Shown piece after piece: positions 47,015-57,065 of a stretch of 64,000 nt of DNA. Each line of letters starts with the position of its first letter. The stretch's first letter is position 1. The notes under the pieces are model-generated. The model saw nothing but the letters and a program-made list of their open reading frames with translations. It did no database searches and was not told the DNA's origin. The DNA is from Enterococcus dispar ATCC 51266. Its GTDB lineage: Bacteria > Bacillota > Bacilli > Lactobacillales > Enterococcaceae. The DNA lies in NCBI RefSeq assembly GCF_000406945.1, contig NZ_KE136354.1:675707-739706 (forward strand), in the 5' to 3' direction. The translations under genes and the position numbers were made by a program.

Positions 47015-47041
47015 TTAGCACTTAAAAGGATTGAGTGCTAA
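47015..47041 (+). promoter_or_regulatory. CIRCE element 2
   Basis: TTAGCACTT, nine bases, GAGTGCTAA differs from the consensus by one base in the left arm. It lies at the transcription start and 16 bp before the hrcA start codon. Confidence 0.92.
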
Positions 47042-47057
47042 ATACGAGGTGATGAAT

Positions 47058-48098
47058 ATGTTGACGAATAGACAACAAGATATTCTGCGTCTCATTATCC
47101 AACACTATACCAAGACCGGGTTGCCGGTAGGTTCGAAATCCTTGATGGCTGCAGGAATCAAAGCGAGTTCTGCTACAATTCGTAATGATATGAAGGCTTT
47201 AGAAGAAGCGGGCTTATTACAAAAAACCCATTCTTCTTCCGGTCGTGTTCCTTCGATGAAGGGTTATCGTTACTATGTCGATCATTTATTAAAACCTACG
47301 CGCGTAGCTAAAACAGAGATGCAAGTTATTAAACAGTCTTTTGGTCAAGAATTTCATGAGATTAATGATATTATTCAACAATCTGCTGAGATTTTATCGA
47401 CTTTAACGAGTTACACTGCATTTTCTTTAGGTCCGGATATGAAGGATAGACGTCTGACTGGATTTCGTATTGTTCCTTTGAATAGCCGTCAAGTGATTGC
47501 AATTATTGTGACGGATAAAGGTAACGTCGAAAGCCAAGTCTTTGCTTTACCGCAAAGTGTCAGCGGCGCCGACTTGGAAAAGATGGTACGGATCATCAAC
47601 GACAAATTAGTAGGTGAGCCATTACTCACGGTTTATCAACGTCTGCGTACTGAGATACCGATGATCTTGCACAAATACTTTCAAACAACAGAAGGTATTT
47701 TAGATTTATTTGACTTAATGTTAGGTCAAGTTTTTGAGGAAAAAGTTTTTGTTGGCGGTCGCATGAATATGATTGATTTTGAACCATCACAAGATGTTGA
47801 TCAGTTCAAATCAATTTACCGCTTTATGAAAGACCCTGAAGAGTTGATGCAACTTTTGATTCCCCCCACTGAGAGCATTGATATTCGTATCGGTGATGAG
47901 TTGGGTAATGACTTGTTTCATAATATGAGCTTAATTCAAGCGAGTTATGATATTTCAGGTCATGGTAAAGGAGTTATTGCATTATTAGGGCCTGCGAGTA
48001 TGCAGTATTCTAAAATGTTTGGTTTACTTGATGTGTTTTCTCGTGAACTCGCTGAGAAATTAGCAGAATATTATCGTTCGCTAGATGCAACAAGTTAA
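47058..48098 (+). CDS. hrcA: Heat-inducible transcription repressor HrcA
   Basis: A 346-residue repressor of class I heat-shock genes; it binds CIRCE and is kept active by GroEL. The N-terminal winged helix is TNRQQDILRLIIQHYTKTGLPVGSKSL with ATIRNDMKALEEAGLL and SSGRVPSMKGYRYYVDHLL, followed by a GAF-like dimerisation region and the C-terminal GKGVIALLGPASMQYSKMFGLLD motif. I chose ATG 47058, 6 nt after GAGGTG. It leads hrcA-grpE-dnaK-dnaJ and represses its own operon through two CIRCE sites. Confidence 0.96.
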   Translation: MLTNRQQDILRLIIQHYTKTGLPVGSKSLMAAGIKASSATIRNDMKALEEAGLLQKTHSSSGRVPSMKGYRYYVDHLLKPTRVAKTEMQVIKQSFGQEFHEINDIIQQSAEILSTLTSYTAFSLGPDMKDRRLTGFRIVPLNSRQVIAIIVTDKGNVESQVFALPQSVSGADLEKMVRIINDKLVGEPLLTVYQRLRTEIPMILHKYFQTTEGILDLFDLMLGQVFEEKVFVGGRMNMIDFEPSQDVDQFKSIYRFMKDPEELMQLLIPPTESIDIRIGDELGNDLFHNMSLIQASYDISGHGKGVIALLGPASMQYSKMFGLLDVFSRELAEKLAEYYRSLDATS

Positions 48099-48130
48099 AA
48101 GAAATTTTGCATAGAAAGGTGGCAAGTTCA

Positions 48131-48664
48131 GTGTCTGAAAAAGAGGAACAAAAAGAAGAATTAGCCGAAGAAATTACTGAGCTAAAAGATTTAGAGGATT
48201 CAGAGTCTGTGTCAGATGAGTTGACTGAGTTGACAAAAAAAATTGATGAGATGGATGATCAATTGTTACGGGCCCGTGCAGAAATTGCGAATATTACCAA
48301 TCGGAATCGCAATGAGCGCGAGTTGTTGCAGCGTTATCGTTCCCAAGATTTAGCCAAAAAACTCTTACCAGCAATTGATAATTTGGAACGGGCAATGGCA
48401 ACAGAAGTTAATGATGAACATGGTGCAAGTTTGAAAAAAGGTGTCGAAATGACATTGGCGAGTCTACAAAATGCTTTGAAAGAAGAAGGAATTGAAGAAA
48501 TTCCTGCAGAAGGCGAAGTCTTTGATCCAAACTTCCATCAAGGTGTGCAAACAGTTGAAGCAAGTGAAAATGCACCTGCCAATACTATTGTGCAGGTACT
48601 TCAAAAAGGTTACAAATTACATGATCGCGTTTTGCGTCCAAGTATGGTTGTTGTAGCCCAATAA
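48131..48664 (+). CDS. grpE: Nucleotide exchange factor GrpE
   Basis: A 177-residue co-chaperone that releases ADP from DnaK. It has an acidic disordered N-terminus (EKEEQKEELAEEITELKD), a long coiled coil (residues 30-90), the four-helix region ALPAIDNLERAMA-type segment, and a C-terminal beta wing (FDPNFHQGVQTVEASE ... GYKLHDRVLRPSMVVV). GTG 48131 was chosen, 8 nt after AAAGGTGG; an upstream TTG 48107 has no site. Second gene of the HrcA operon. Confidence 0.95.
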   Translation: MSEKEEQKEELAEEITELKDLEDSESVSDELTELTKKIDEMDDQLLRARAEIANITNRNRNERELLQRYRSQDLAKKLLPAIDNLERAMATEVNDEHGASLKKGVEMTLASLQNALKEEGIEEIPAEGEVFDPNFHQGVQTVEASENAPANTIVQVLQKGYKLHDRVLRPSMVVVAQ

Positions 48665-48689
48665 ATTATTGTTTTATAAAAAGAGATAA

Positions 48690-50540
<1,851 letters not shown>

Positions 50541-50576
50541 TTTTAGTCAAAAAGAGCTATTTTGTACTTGATGAGG

Positions 50577-50606
50577 AAAAAGCCAAGGCTACCGCTTTGG
50601 CTTTTT
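50577..50606 (+). terminator. Hairpin between dnaK and dnaJ
   Basis: Stem AAAAGCCAA / TTTGGCTTTT with T-run. It may partly terminate transcription and lower dnaJ relative to dnaK. Confidence 0.7.
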
Positions 50607-50683
50607 CTATGAGATAGTTTAGCTTCCTTTTAAAATGTGTTAAAATACCCAAGTGAGAATAAAAGTATGTGGAGGGAAAGCCT

Positions 50684-51853
50684 ATGGCAGACAAACGTGA
50701 TTATTACGAAGTCCTCGGGCTGCAAAAGGGAGCTTCCGATGACGAAATCAAAAAAGCATATCGCAAGCTTTCCAAAAAGTATCACCCAGATATTAATAAA
50801 GAGCCTGATGCAGAAGAAAAATTTAAAGAGATTTCGGAAGCTTATGAAATATTAAGCGATCCGCAAAAACGGGCAGCCTATGATCAATATGGTCATGCTG
50901 GAACTGATCCTAATTATGGTGGCGGCTACGGTGGTTTTGGTGGCGGCAACTATGGCGGGTTCAGTGGTGGCGGCAGCTTTGGTGGTTTTGAAGATATTTT
51001 TGAATCTTTCTTTGGCGGCGGTGGGGGACGTTCTGTTGATCCCAATGCTCCGCGGCAAGGTGCAGATTTACAGTATGCGGTTAATTTGAAGTTTGAAGAA
51101 GCAATTTTTGGCGTGGAAAAAACAGTGAAATATAACCGTGAAGAAGTTTGTCATACCTGTGGCGGTAATGGTGCAAAACCAGGAACTCAACCAGTGACAT
51201 GTTCAAAATGTCATGGTTCTGGTTCAATTAATGTGGAACGTCAAACACCATTAGGTCGTATGATGAGTCGTCAAACATGTGATGTGTGTCACGGTACCGG
51301 TAAAGAAATTAAAGAACCTTGCCCAACTTGTCATGGTTCAGGTCATGAAAAAAAAGCGCATGAAGTAAAAGTTACTGTTCCAGCCGGGGTGGAAGACGGC
51401 CAACAAATGCGCTTACAAAATCAAGGTGAAGCCGGTGAAAATGGTGGGCCTTATGGTGACTTATATGTTGTTTTCCGAGTAGAAGAAAGTGATATCTTTG
51501 ATCGCGACGGCGCAGAAATTTACTACGAGTTGCCGCTTAATTTTGTCCAAGCTGCATTAGGGGATGAAATTAATGTGCCAACAGTTCATGGTGAAGTGAA
51601 GTTAAAAGTTCCAGCAGGGACACAAACGGGTACGAATTTCCGTTTGCGTGGAAAAGGTGCGCCAAAATTACGTGGAACTGGCAATGGCGATCAACATGTA
51701 AAAGTCAATTTAATTACGCCGAAAAATTTGAGCGAAGAGCAAAAACAAGCCTTGCGTCAATTTGCTGAGGTTAGTGGTACCAAATTAACCGAACAGCAAT
51801 CAGAAGGTTTCTTCGATAAAATGAAAGATGCTTTTGGTGGTAAGAAAAAATAG
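50684..51853 (+). CDS. dnaJ: Chaperone protein DnaJ (Hsp40)
   Basis: A 389-residue type I Hsp40. The J domain (residues 4-70) has the HPD motif in [12 protein letters not shown] Gly/Phe-rich linker (residues 75-120) and a zinc domain with four CxxCxGxG repeats ([32 protein letters not shown]) follow, then the C-terminal substrate domains. I chose ATG 50684, 8 nt after GGAGGG; the ATG at 50669 has no site. It stimulates DnaK ATPase. Last gene of the operon. Confidence 0.97.
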   Translation: MADKRDYYEVLGLQKGASDDEIKKAYRKLSKKYHPDINKEPDAEEKFKEISEAYEILSDPQKRAAYDQYGHAGTDPNYGGGYGGFGGGNYGGFSGGGSFGGFEDIFESFFGGGGGRSVDPNAPRQGADLQYAVNLKFEEAIFGVEKTVKYNREEVCHTCGGNGAKPGTQPVTCSKCHGSGSINVERQTPLGRMMSRQTCDVCHGTGKEIKEPCPTCHGSGHEKKAHEVKVTVPAGVEDGQQMRLQNQGEAGENGGPYGDLYVVFRVEESDIFDRDGAEIYYELPLNFVQAALGDEINVPTVHGEVKLKVPAGTQTGTNFRLRGKGAPKLRGTGNGDQHVKVNLITPKNLSEEQKQALRQFAEVSGTKLTEQQSEGFFDKMKDAFGGKKK

Positions 51854-51856
51854 ATA

Positions 51857-51897
51857 AAAGAGTTCATGGGAAAATTTCCATGAACTCTTTTTCTTTT
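51857..51897 (+). terminator. Terminator of dnaJ
   Basis: Stem AAAGAGTTCATGG / CCATGAACTCTTT with T-rich tail. Confidence 0.85.
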
Positions 51898-51936
51898 TGA
51901 GGTATAGTAAGAATAATCTAAAAAAGGAGGCAGACA

Positions 51937-53001
51937 ATGCGAGTTTTTACTAGTCCTCAAGAATACATACAAGGGCCAAATGCCTTTCAATCAGAATTAT
52001 TTCGCTTAAATCGTTTAGGTAACCATGTGTTAATTGTAACAGATTCTTTTGTCATGAAGATGCTGGGAAATAAAATAGTCCATAATCTAACGGTTGCTAA
52101 AATTAAAAGTGAGGCCATTTTAGTAGACGAAAATAATCCGCCAGAACTCTTGGTTAATGCTCAAGAATCGGTAAAAAAATTTGGATGTCAATTTATCATC
52201 GCTTTAGGTGGGGGAAAAGCAATGGATTTAGGCAAAATGATTGCCAACGCTTGTGAGTTGCCAATCGCAATATTGCCAACTTCTGCTGCTACAGATGCAG
52301 CTACCTCACGGATTTCTGTCAGGTATGATGAAATGGGAAATTTCGTCCGTTATGATTTTTATGCCCAAAATCCTGAAATTATTTTAGTTGATACTACTGT
52401 CATTCTAAACGCTCCTGCTGAAATGCTCTTGGCGGGATTTGCTGACGGAATTGCCACTTATATTGAAGCGAGGAGTATTTGGCAAGAAAATGGACGAAAT
52501 ACCATGGGTGCATCCCCGACTATAGCGGCGTTAAGTTTGGCAAAAAGTTGTCACGAAGTTTTAATCCGCGATATTAAAAATGCTCAAAAAGCGCAAGCTG
52601 TAGGTGTAATAAATGAAGCCTTTGAAAATGTCGTAGAAGCCAATATCTTACTGAGTGGTTTGGGCTTTGAAAATGGGGGTTTGAGTCTAGCCCATGGATT
52701 TCATAATGTTGTCATGGGAGAAAAAGCAATGAATGTCACTGGTAGTCATGGTCAAATTGTCGCAGTGGGTGTGCTGCTCCAGTTATTGGCAGAAGAACGC
52801 CAATCAGAATATGAAACGCACCAAAAGCTATTTTGCCATCTTGCTTTACCGACTACGCTGCATGAGCTTAATTTGAATTTATCAGAGGAAATGCACCAAT
52901 ATTTGGCAAAAAGAATTTTACTCACTCGAAATGCGGGGAATTATATTAGTAGACAAGTCAATGTAGAAAAAATAATGGCGGCCCTTATCAAATTACATTA
53001 A
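51937..53001 (+). CDS. Glycerol dehydrogenase-like iron/zinc alcohol dehydrogenase
   Basis: A 354-residue polyol dehydrogenase of the GldA family. NAD-binding GGGKAMDLGKMIA (about 92-104), LPTSAATDAATS (115-126), and metal ligands in GFADGIATYIEAR (Asp), SLAHGFHNV (His) and GSHGQIVAVG (His) are intact. It probably interconverts glycerol and dihydroxyacetone or a related small polyol with NAD. No dihydroxyacetone kinase gene lies beside it, so the natural substrate may differ. AGGAGG precedes the ATG. It is followed by pcp after 14 nt, likely one unit. Confidence 0.85.
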   Translation: MRVFTSPQEYIQGPNAFQSELFRLNRLGNHVLIVTDSFVMKMLGNKIVHNLTVAKIKSEAILVDENNPPELLVNAQESVKKFGCQFIIALGGGKAMDLGKMIANACELPIAILPTSAATDAATSRISVRYDEMGNFVRYDFYAQNPEIILVDTTVILNAPAEMLLAGFADGIATYIEARSIWQENGRNTMGASPTIAALSLAKSCHEVLIRDIKNAQKAQAVGVINEAFENVVEANILLSGLGFENGGLSLAHGFHNVVMGEKAMNVTGSHGQIVAVGVLLQLLAEERQSEYETHQKLFCHLALPTTLHELNLNLSEEMHQYLAKRILLTRNAGNYISRQVNVEKIMAALIKLH

Positions 53002-53015
53002 AAAGGAAGATAATG

Positions 53016-53663
53016 ATGAAAATTTTAGTGACAGGCTTTGATCCCTTTGCAAAAGAGCAAATTAACCCTGCTTTAGAAGTTGTAAAACAATTACCAGACG
53101 AGATAGAAAACGCACAGATTATTAAATTAGAAATTCCTACTGTATTTCATCAGGCTGGTTTTATTGTTGAACAAGCGATTAAAAACTATCAACCCGATAT
53201 TGTACTTAATATTGGTCAGGCAGGAGGGCGCTTTGCCATAACATTTGAAAAAGTAACGATTAATCTTGCTGACGCACGGATTGCTGATAATATGGGCGAA
53301 CAACCAATCGACGAAACTATTTTTGCTGACGGCCAAACTGCCTATTTTACGCAGCTGCCAGTAAAAGCGATGGCAGCTGCAGTGAAAGCTGAAAAAATTC
53401 CGGCAGCTGTTTCTTACACAGCTGGTACTTTTGTTTGTAATTATATTATGTATTATGTGCAGTATTTAATTGATAAGAGGTATCCGTCTTTAAAAGGTGG
53501 ATTTATTCATGTTCCTTTTATCCCCGCGCAAGTAATAGACAAACCAAATCAACCGGCAATGAATTTACAAGATATTGTCCATGGTGTAACACTGGCTATT
53601 AAAGCTTTGGTTACCTATAACGATCAAGCAGATATTAAAACATTTGGTGGAACAGAGCATTAA
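53016..53663 (+). CDS. pcp: Pyrrolidone-carboxylate peptidase
   Basis: A 215-residue cysteine peptidase that removes N-terminal pyroglutamate from peptides. The catalytic triad is visible as Glu78 (TFEKVTINLADARI), Cys141 (AGTFVCNYIMYY) and His165 (GGFIHVPFIP). The N-terminus reads MKILVTGFDPF as usual. I chose ATG 53016 (8 nt from GGA) over 53013, which is very close to the ribosome site; both are possible. It lies after the glycerol dehydrogenase-like gene and ends at a strong terminator. Confidence 0.95.
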   Translation: MKILVTGFDPFAKEQINPALEVVKQLPDEIENAQIIKLEIPTVFHQAGFIVEQAIKNYQPDIVLNIGQAGGRFAITFEKVTINLADARIADNMGEQPIDETIFADGQTAYFTQLPVKAMAAAVKAEKIPAAVSYTAGTFVCNYIMYYVQYLIDKRYPSLKGGFIHVPFIPAQVIDKPNQPAMNLQDIVHGVTLAIKALVTYNDQADIKTFGGTEH

Positions 53664-53708
53664 AAAGCATCATTTTACAAGTGAATCTTGTAAAATGATG
53701 CTTTTTTT
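53662..53708 (+). terminator. Terminator of pcp
   Basis: A perfect stem AAAGCATCATTTTACAAG / CTTGTAAAATGATGCTTT with a 5-nt loop and T-run. Confidence 0.9.
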
Positions 53709-53740
53709 ATAGGTGCAGGGATTATATGATTTTTGCAAGT
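53703..53740. repeat. Short intergenic repeat, copy 2
   Basis: Same block as at 31835-31872: TTTATAGGT, four variable bases, GATTATATGATTTT, again directly after a terminator T-run. Confidence 0.5.
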
Positions 53741-53780
53741 AATAAGAGCAATATATTAGGCTTTCCTCCTATTACTTGAG

Positions 53781-53808
53781 AGCTGAGCGAGTCCGTTCAG
53801 CTTTTTTT
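53781..53808 (+). terminator. Second plus-strand terminator
   Basis: AGCTGAGCG / CGTTCAGCT (one G-U pair) with loop AGTC and seven T on the plus strand. No recognised gene lies between it and the pcp terminator 75 bp upstream. Confidence 0.7.
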
Positions 53809-53809
53809 A

Positions 53810-54547
53810 TTAAATATTCAAAACTTTATTTAAAAAGTCTTGGGTGCGCGGATTCATTGGATTATTAAAGACTTCATCTGGTGTGCCGTCTTCTAAGAAT
53901 TTGCCGCCATCACAAAATAGAACACGGTTAGCAACTTCTTTAGCAAAGCCCATTTCGTGGGTAACGATGACCATTGTCATTCCTTGTTTGGCCAATTTTT
54001 TCATAACGTTTAGTACATCACCAACCATTTCTGGATCAAGAGCTGAGGTTGGTTCATCAAACAACATGATATCTGGATTCATCGCCAATGCCCGAGCAAT
54101 AGCAACCCGTTGTTTTTGACCCCCAGATAAACTACCGGGTAAGGCATCTTTTTTATCAGATAGACCAACAGTTTCTAATAGGCTGTCAGCTTTTTTCTCA
54201 GCATCCGCTTTTGACATACGACCTAGATCAGTTGGTGCTAAAGTAATATTTTGTAAAACTGAAAGATGAGGAAAAAGGTTAAAGTGTTGAAAAACCATGC
54301 CAATATGTTGGCGCACTTTGTTAATATCCGTTCCTTTGGCCATTAAGTGAGTGCCATCAATTTCAATATCGCCACTGGTCGGTTCTTCTAAGCGATTTAA
54401 ACAGCGTAAAAATGTACTTTTCCCAGAGCCGGAAGGACCGATTACGCAGACAACTTCTCCTTCATTAATGGTGATACTCATATCATTTAAAACGGTATTA
54501 TCTCCGTATTTTTTTACTAAGTTCGTTACTTTAATTTTCTCAGCCAT
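53810..54547 (-). CDS. glnQ: Glutamine ABC transporter ATP-binding protein GlnQ
   Basis: A 245-residue ABC ATPase: Walker [10 protein letters not shown] (about 36-44), Q-loop [11 protein letters not shown], signature [15 protein letters not shown], Walker [14 protein letters not shown] and [11 protein letters not shown]. It forms a complex with the fused receptor-permease encoded immediately upstream on the same strand (no gap between stop and start). By analogy with L. lactis GlnPQ it imports glutamine, glutamate and asparagine. It is close to the ATPase at 22.3 kb, a paralogue. Confidence 0.95.
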   Translation of the reverse strand: MAEKIKVTNLVKKYGDNTVLNDMSITINEGEVVCVIGPSGSGKSTFLRCLNRLEEPTSGDIEIDGTHLMAKGTDINKVRQHIGMVFQHFNLFPHLSVLQNITLAPTDLGRMSKADAEKKADSLLETVGLSDKKDALPGSLSGGQKQRVAIARALAMNPDIMLFDEPTSALDPEMVGDVLNVMKKLAKQGMTMVIVTHEMGFAKEVANRVLFCDGGKFLEDGTPDEVFNNPMNPRTQDFLNKVLNI

Positions 54548-56701
54548 TTATTTCACCTTCTTTTCTAAAACTTTAGCTAGACGAGTTAGGGCAGTAATAA
54601 CGATTAAATACATCACGCCAATAATCAGATAGACATAGGTACTTTGCATATTACGCGCGACAATTATTTTACCAGTTTGCAATAATTCGACTACTCCGAT
54701 AACGGAAATAATAGTTGTATCTTTTAATGAAATAACAAATTGGTTAACAAATGATGGAATCATAATTTTAATTGCTTGAGGTAAAATGATTTTCCGCATT
54801 GTGTGGGTATATCCCAACCCCAGACTACGAGAAGCTTCCATTTGGCCCACAGGAACAGCATTAATACCACCACGAACAATTTCAGCGATATAAGCGCTGG
54901 CGTTTAAAGTTAAGGTAATAACACCGGCTGTATAGTCGGGAATAGTAAAACCTATTGCATCAGATAAACCAAAGAAAATAAAGAATGCTAATACCATCAT
55001 TGGAATTCCGCGAATAATATCAACGTAAATTGAAGCAAAGATTCGTAAACCTCTGATGGGTGCAACGCTGAATAATCCAAAGATAACCCCAATAACAAGT
55101 GCCAATACAAATGAAATTAATGCCAGAGAAATGGTTTTCCATAGGCCTTCTAACAAAACTTTCCAATTGTTTTTCAATAAACCACCAATAGTTGACTCGT
55201 CAACGCTTGATTTCTTTTGTTCGTTTCCATCTGCAATATATTTATCTAAAATCTTATCATATTCGCCAGTGCGTTTCATCTCTGTTAAAGCTTCATTGAA
55301 CATCTCCAATAATTCAGGGGCCTGGCCCTTTTTAACAGCAAAACCGTATGAACCGCCGCTTTCGCGTTTAATTGGCGTAGCTAATTCTTGTCCCTGACTA
55401 ATGGCATAACCAATAACAGGATAATCGTCCATAATGGCATCAATTTGTCCGCCACGAACGGAATCATATAAACCATCTGCTGTATCATATTGTTTAATCG
55501 TATAGCCGTATTTAGCTTTATTTTTTTGGAGAAAATCAGCACTTTCCGTTCCGATTTTGGCGCCCACTTTTTTGCCTTTTAAATCAGCATACGTTTTAAT
55601 TTCGTCATTGTCTTTTTTTATTGCTAATTGGATACCAGATTCAAAATAAGGATCAGAAAAATCAAAACTTTGTTTTCGTTCATCCGTAATTGTCATGCCG
55701 GCAATCATAGCATCGGCTTGATTGCCTTGGACCGCTTGCACGGCGCCAGCAAAACCAATATGATTCCATTTCAATTTAAAACCTTGCATTTCTGCCGCTT
55801 TATTCAATAAATCAACGTCGATTCCTTCATACTTGTTATCTGTATTTTGAAATTCAAAAGGTGCAAAGGCTGTATCACTGGCAATTACGTATTCCGATTT
55901 TTTGGGTTCAATTTTTTTCATGGTGCCAGTAGCGGTCTCATCATCGCTTTTGGCAACATAATTTGCGACAATTTTATCATACTCGCCATTTGCCTTTAAA
56001 TCTTTTAAACCAGCATTAAATTTTGCAAGTAATTCGGCATTTTTGCCTTTTTTAACAGCAAAACCATAGGAATTTCCTTTTTCTTTTTCCCCTACTAGTT
56101 GTAAAGGCTGTCCTTGTGTCACCGCGTAACCTAAGACGGGTTCATCATCAAAAATGGCTTGGACAGTATTATTGTTCAAAGAACCGTACAATGCATCAGC
56201 GGCATCGTATAGTTTAACATCAAAATCATATTTGTCTTTGTTTTCTTCAAGGAAAGTAGCGGATTCTGTTCCTACCTTGGCACCAACAGTTTTTCCTTTT
56301 AAGTCATCGTAATTTTTAATTTTGCTATTTCCTTTAGCAACAGCCATTTGAATTCCACTATCGTAGTAGGGATCGGAAAAGTCAAAAGATTTTTTTCGTT
56401 CATCTGTAATACTCATGCCCGCAATCATGGCGTCTAATTGGTTGGATTGCACGCCTTGAATAGAACTATCAAATCCTAAGGGTTTAAGTTCTATTTTAAA
56501 ATTTTGGTCTTTAGCGATAGCTTTTAATAAGTCGATGTCAATGCCAACGTACTCGTTTTGCTCATTTTGAAACTCAAAAGGAGCAAAGGTGATATCTGTC
56601 CCAATTTTGTAAGTTTGTTCCGCTGCAGCGGCAGGTTTGGTGACGGCTAAAGTTAAAAATCCCGCCAAGAAAGATAAACATAAGATTAGTTTTCTTTTCA
56701 T
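54548..56701 (-). CDS. glnP: Glutamine ABC transporter, tandem receptor-permease GlnP
   Basis: A 717-residue fusion. A signal peptide (residues 1-27) leads to two tandem substrate-binding domains (about 30-255 and 267-490) that are clear duplicates (each has the FAPFEFQN, GIDVDLL/GIDIDLL, AMIAGM-ITDERK-SFDFSDPY and GTES motifs). A C-terminal permease (about 510-717) has the EAA loop EASRSLGLGYTHTMRKIILPQA. This is the architecture of lactococcal GlnP, in which a dimer displays four receptor domains. AGGAGG precedes the ATG. Operon glnP-glnQ, minus strand. Confidence 0.96.
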   Translation of the reverse strand: MKRKLILCLSFLAGFLTLAVTKPAAAAEQTYKIGTDITFAPFEFQNEQNEYVGIDIDLLKAIAKDQNFKIELKPLGFDSSIQGVQSNQLDAMIAGMSITDERKKSFDFSDPYYDSGIQMAVAKGNSKIKNYDDLKGKTVGAKVGTESATFLEENKDKYDFDVKLYDAADALYGSLNNNTVQAIFDDEPVLGYAVTQGQPLQLVGEKEKGNSYGFAVKKGKNAELLAKFNAGLKDLKANGEYDKIVANYVAKSDDETATGTMKKIEPKKSEYVIASDTAFAPFEFQNTDNKYEGIDVDLLNKAAEMQGFKLKWNHIGFAGAVQAVQGNQADAMIAGMTITDERKQSFDFSDPYFESGIQLAIKKDNDEIKTYADLKGKKVGAKIGTESADFLQKNKAKYGYTIKQYDTADGLYDSVRGGQIDAIMDDYPVIGYAISQGQELATPIKRESGGSYGFAVKKGQAPELLEMFNEALTEMKRTGEYDKILDKYIADGNEQKKSSVDESTIGGLLKNNWKVLLEGLWKTISLALISFVLALVIGVIFGLFSVAPIRGLRIFASIYVDIIRGIPMMVLAFFIFFGLSDAIGFTIPDYTAGVITLTLNASAYIAEIVRGGINAVPVGQMEASRSLGLGYTHTMRKIILPQAIKIMIPSFVNQFVISLKDTTIISVIGVVELLQTGKIIVARNMQSTYVYLIIGVMYLIVITALTRLAKVLEKKVK

Positions 56702-57065
56702 CGTAATTCCTCCTATAAATAAATGTTAAAAGGCTCCTCTCTACCCAATAAAATGGCAGAAAGATTAAGCCTTCTTAACTGCGTATAAAAAAGTACATAT
56801 AAAAATCACATATAAAATATTATATGCAGTAATCAGAATCTTCACAATGCTTTTACGGAATTATGAGAAAAAAATTCTTGAAAAAGTAACAAGTTATGTG
56901 ATAAAACCTAACATTAAGAAAAGCTTCAGACGCGATTGAAAAGTAGCGAAAATATGTTCGCTATGTTAAAATATTTCGTGGACAAAATGCGTATTTATTT
57001 CCTTTTATATAGGAAAAGAATACAATTTTTGTAGAGAGAAAATAATGTTAGGGAGGAAGATGTGA
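56702..57065. other. Divergent intergenic region glnP-uvrB, 364 bp
   Basis: AT-rich spacer holding the (unresolved) glnP promoter on the left and the uvrB control region with a LexA box on the right. No RNA gene recognised. Confidence 0.4.
56947..56960 (+). promoter_or_regulatory. LexA (SOS) operator upstream of uvrB
   Basis: CGAAAATATGTTCG matches CGAAC-N4-GTTCG at nine of ten defined positions. It is the centre of a longer perfect dyad AGCGAA...TTCGCT (56945-56962), about 105 bp before uvrB. Confidence 0.8.
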
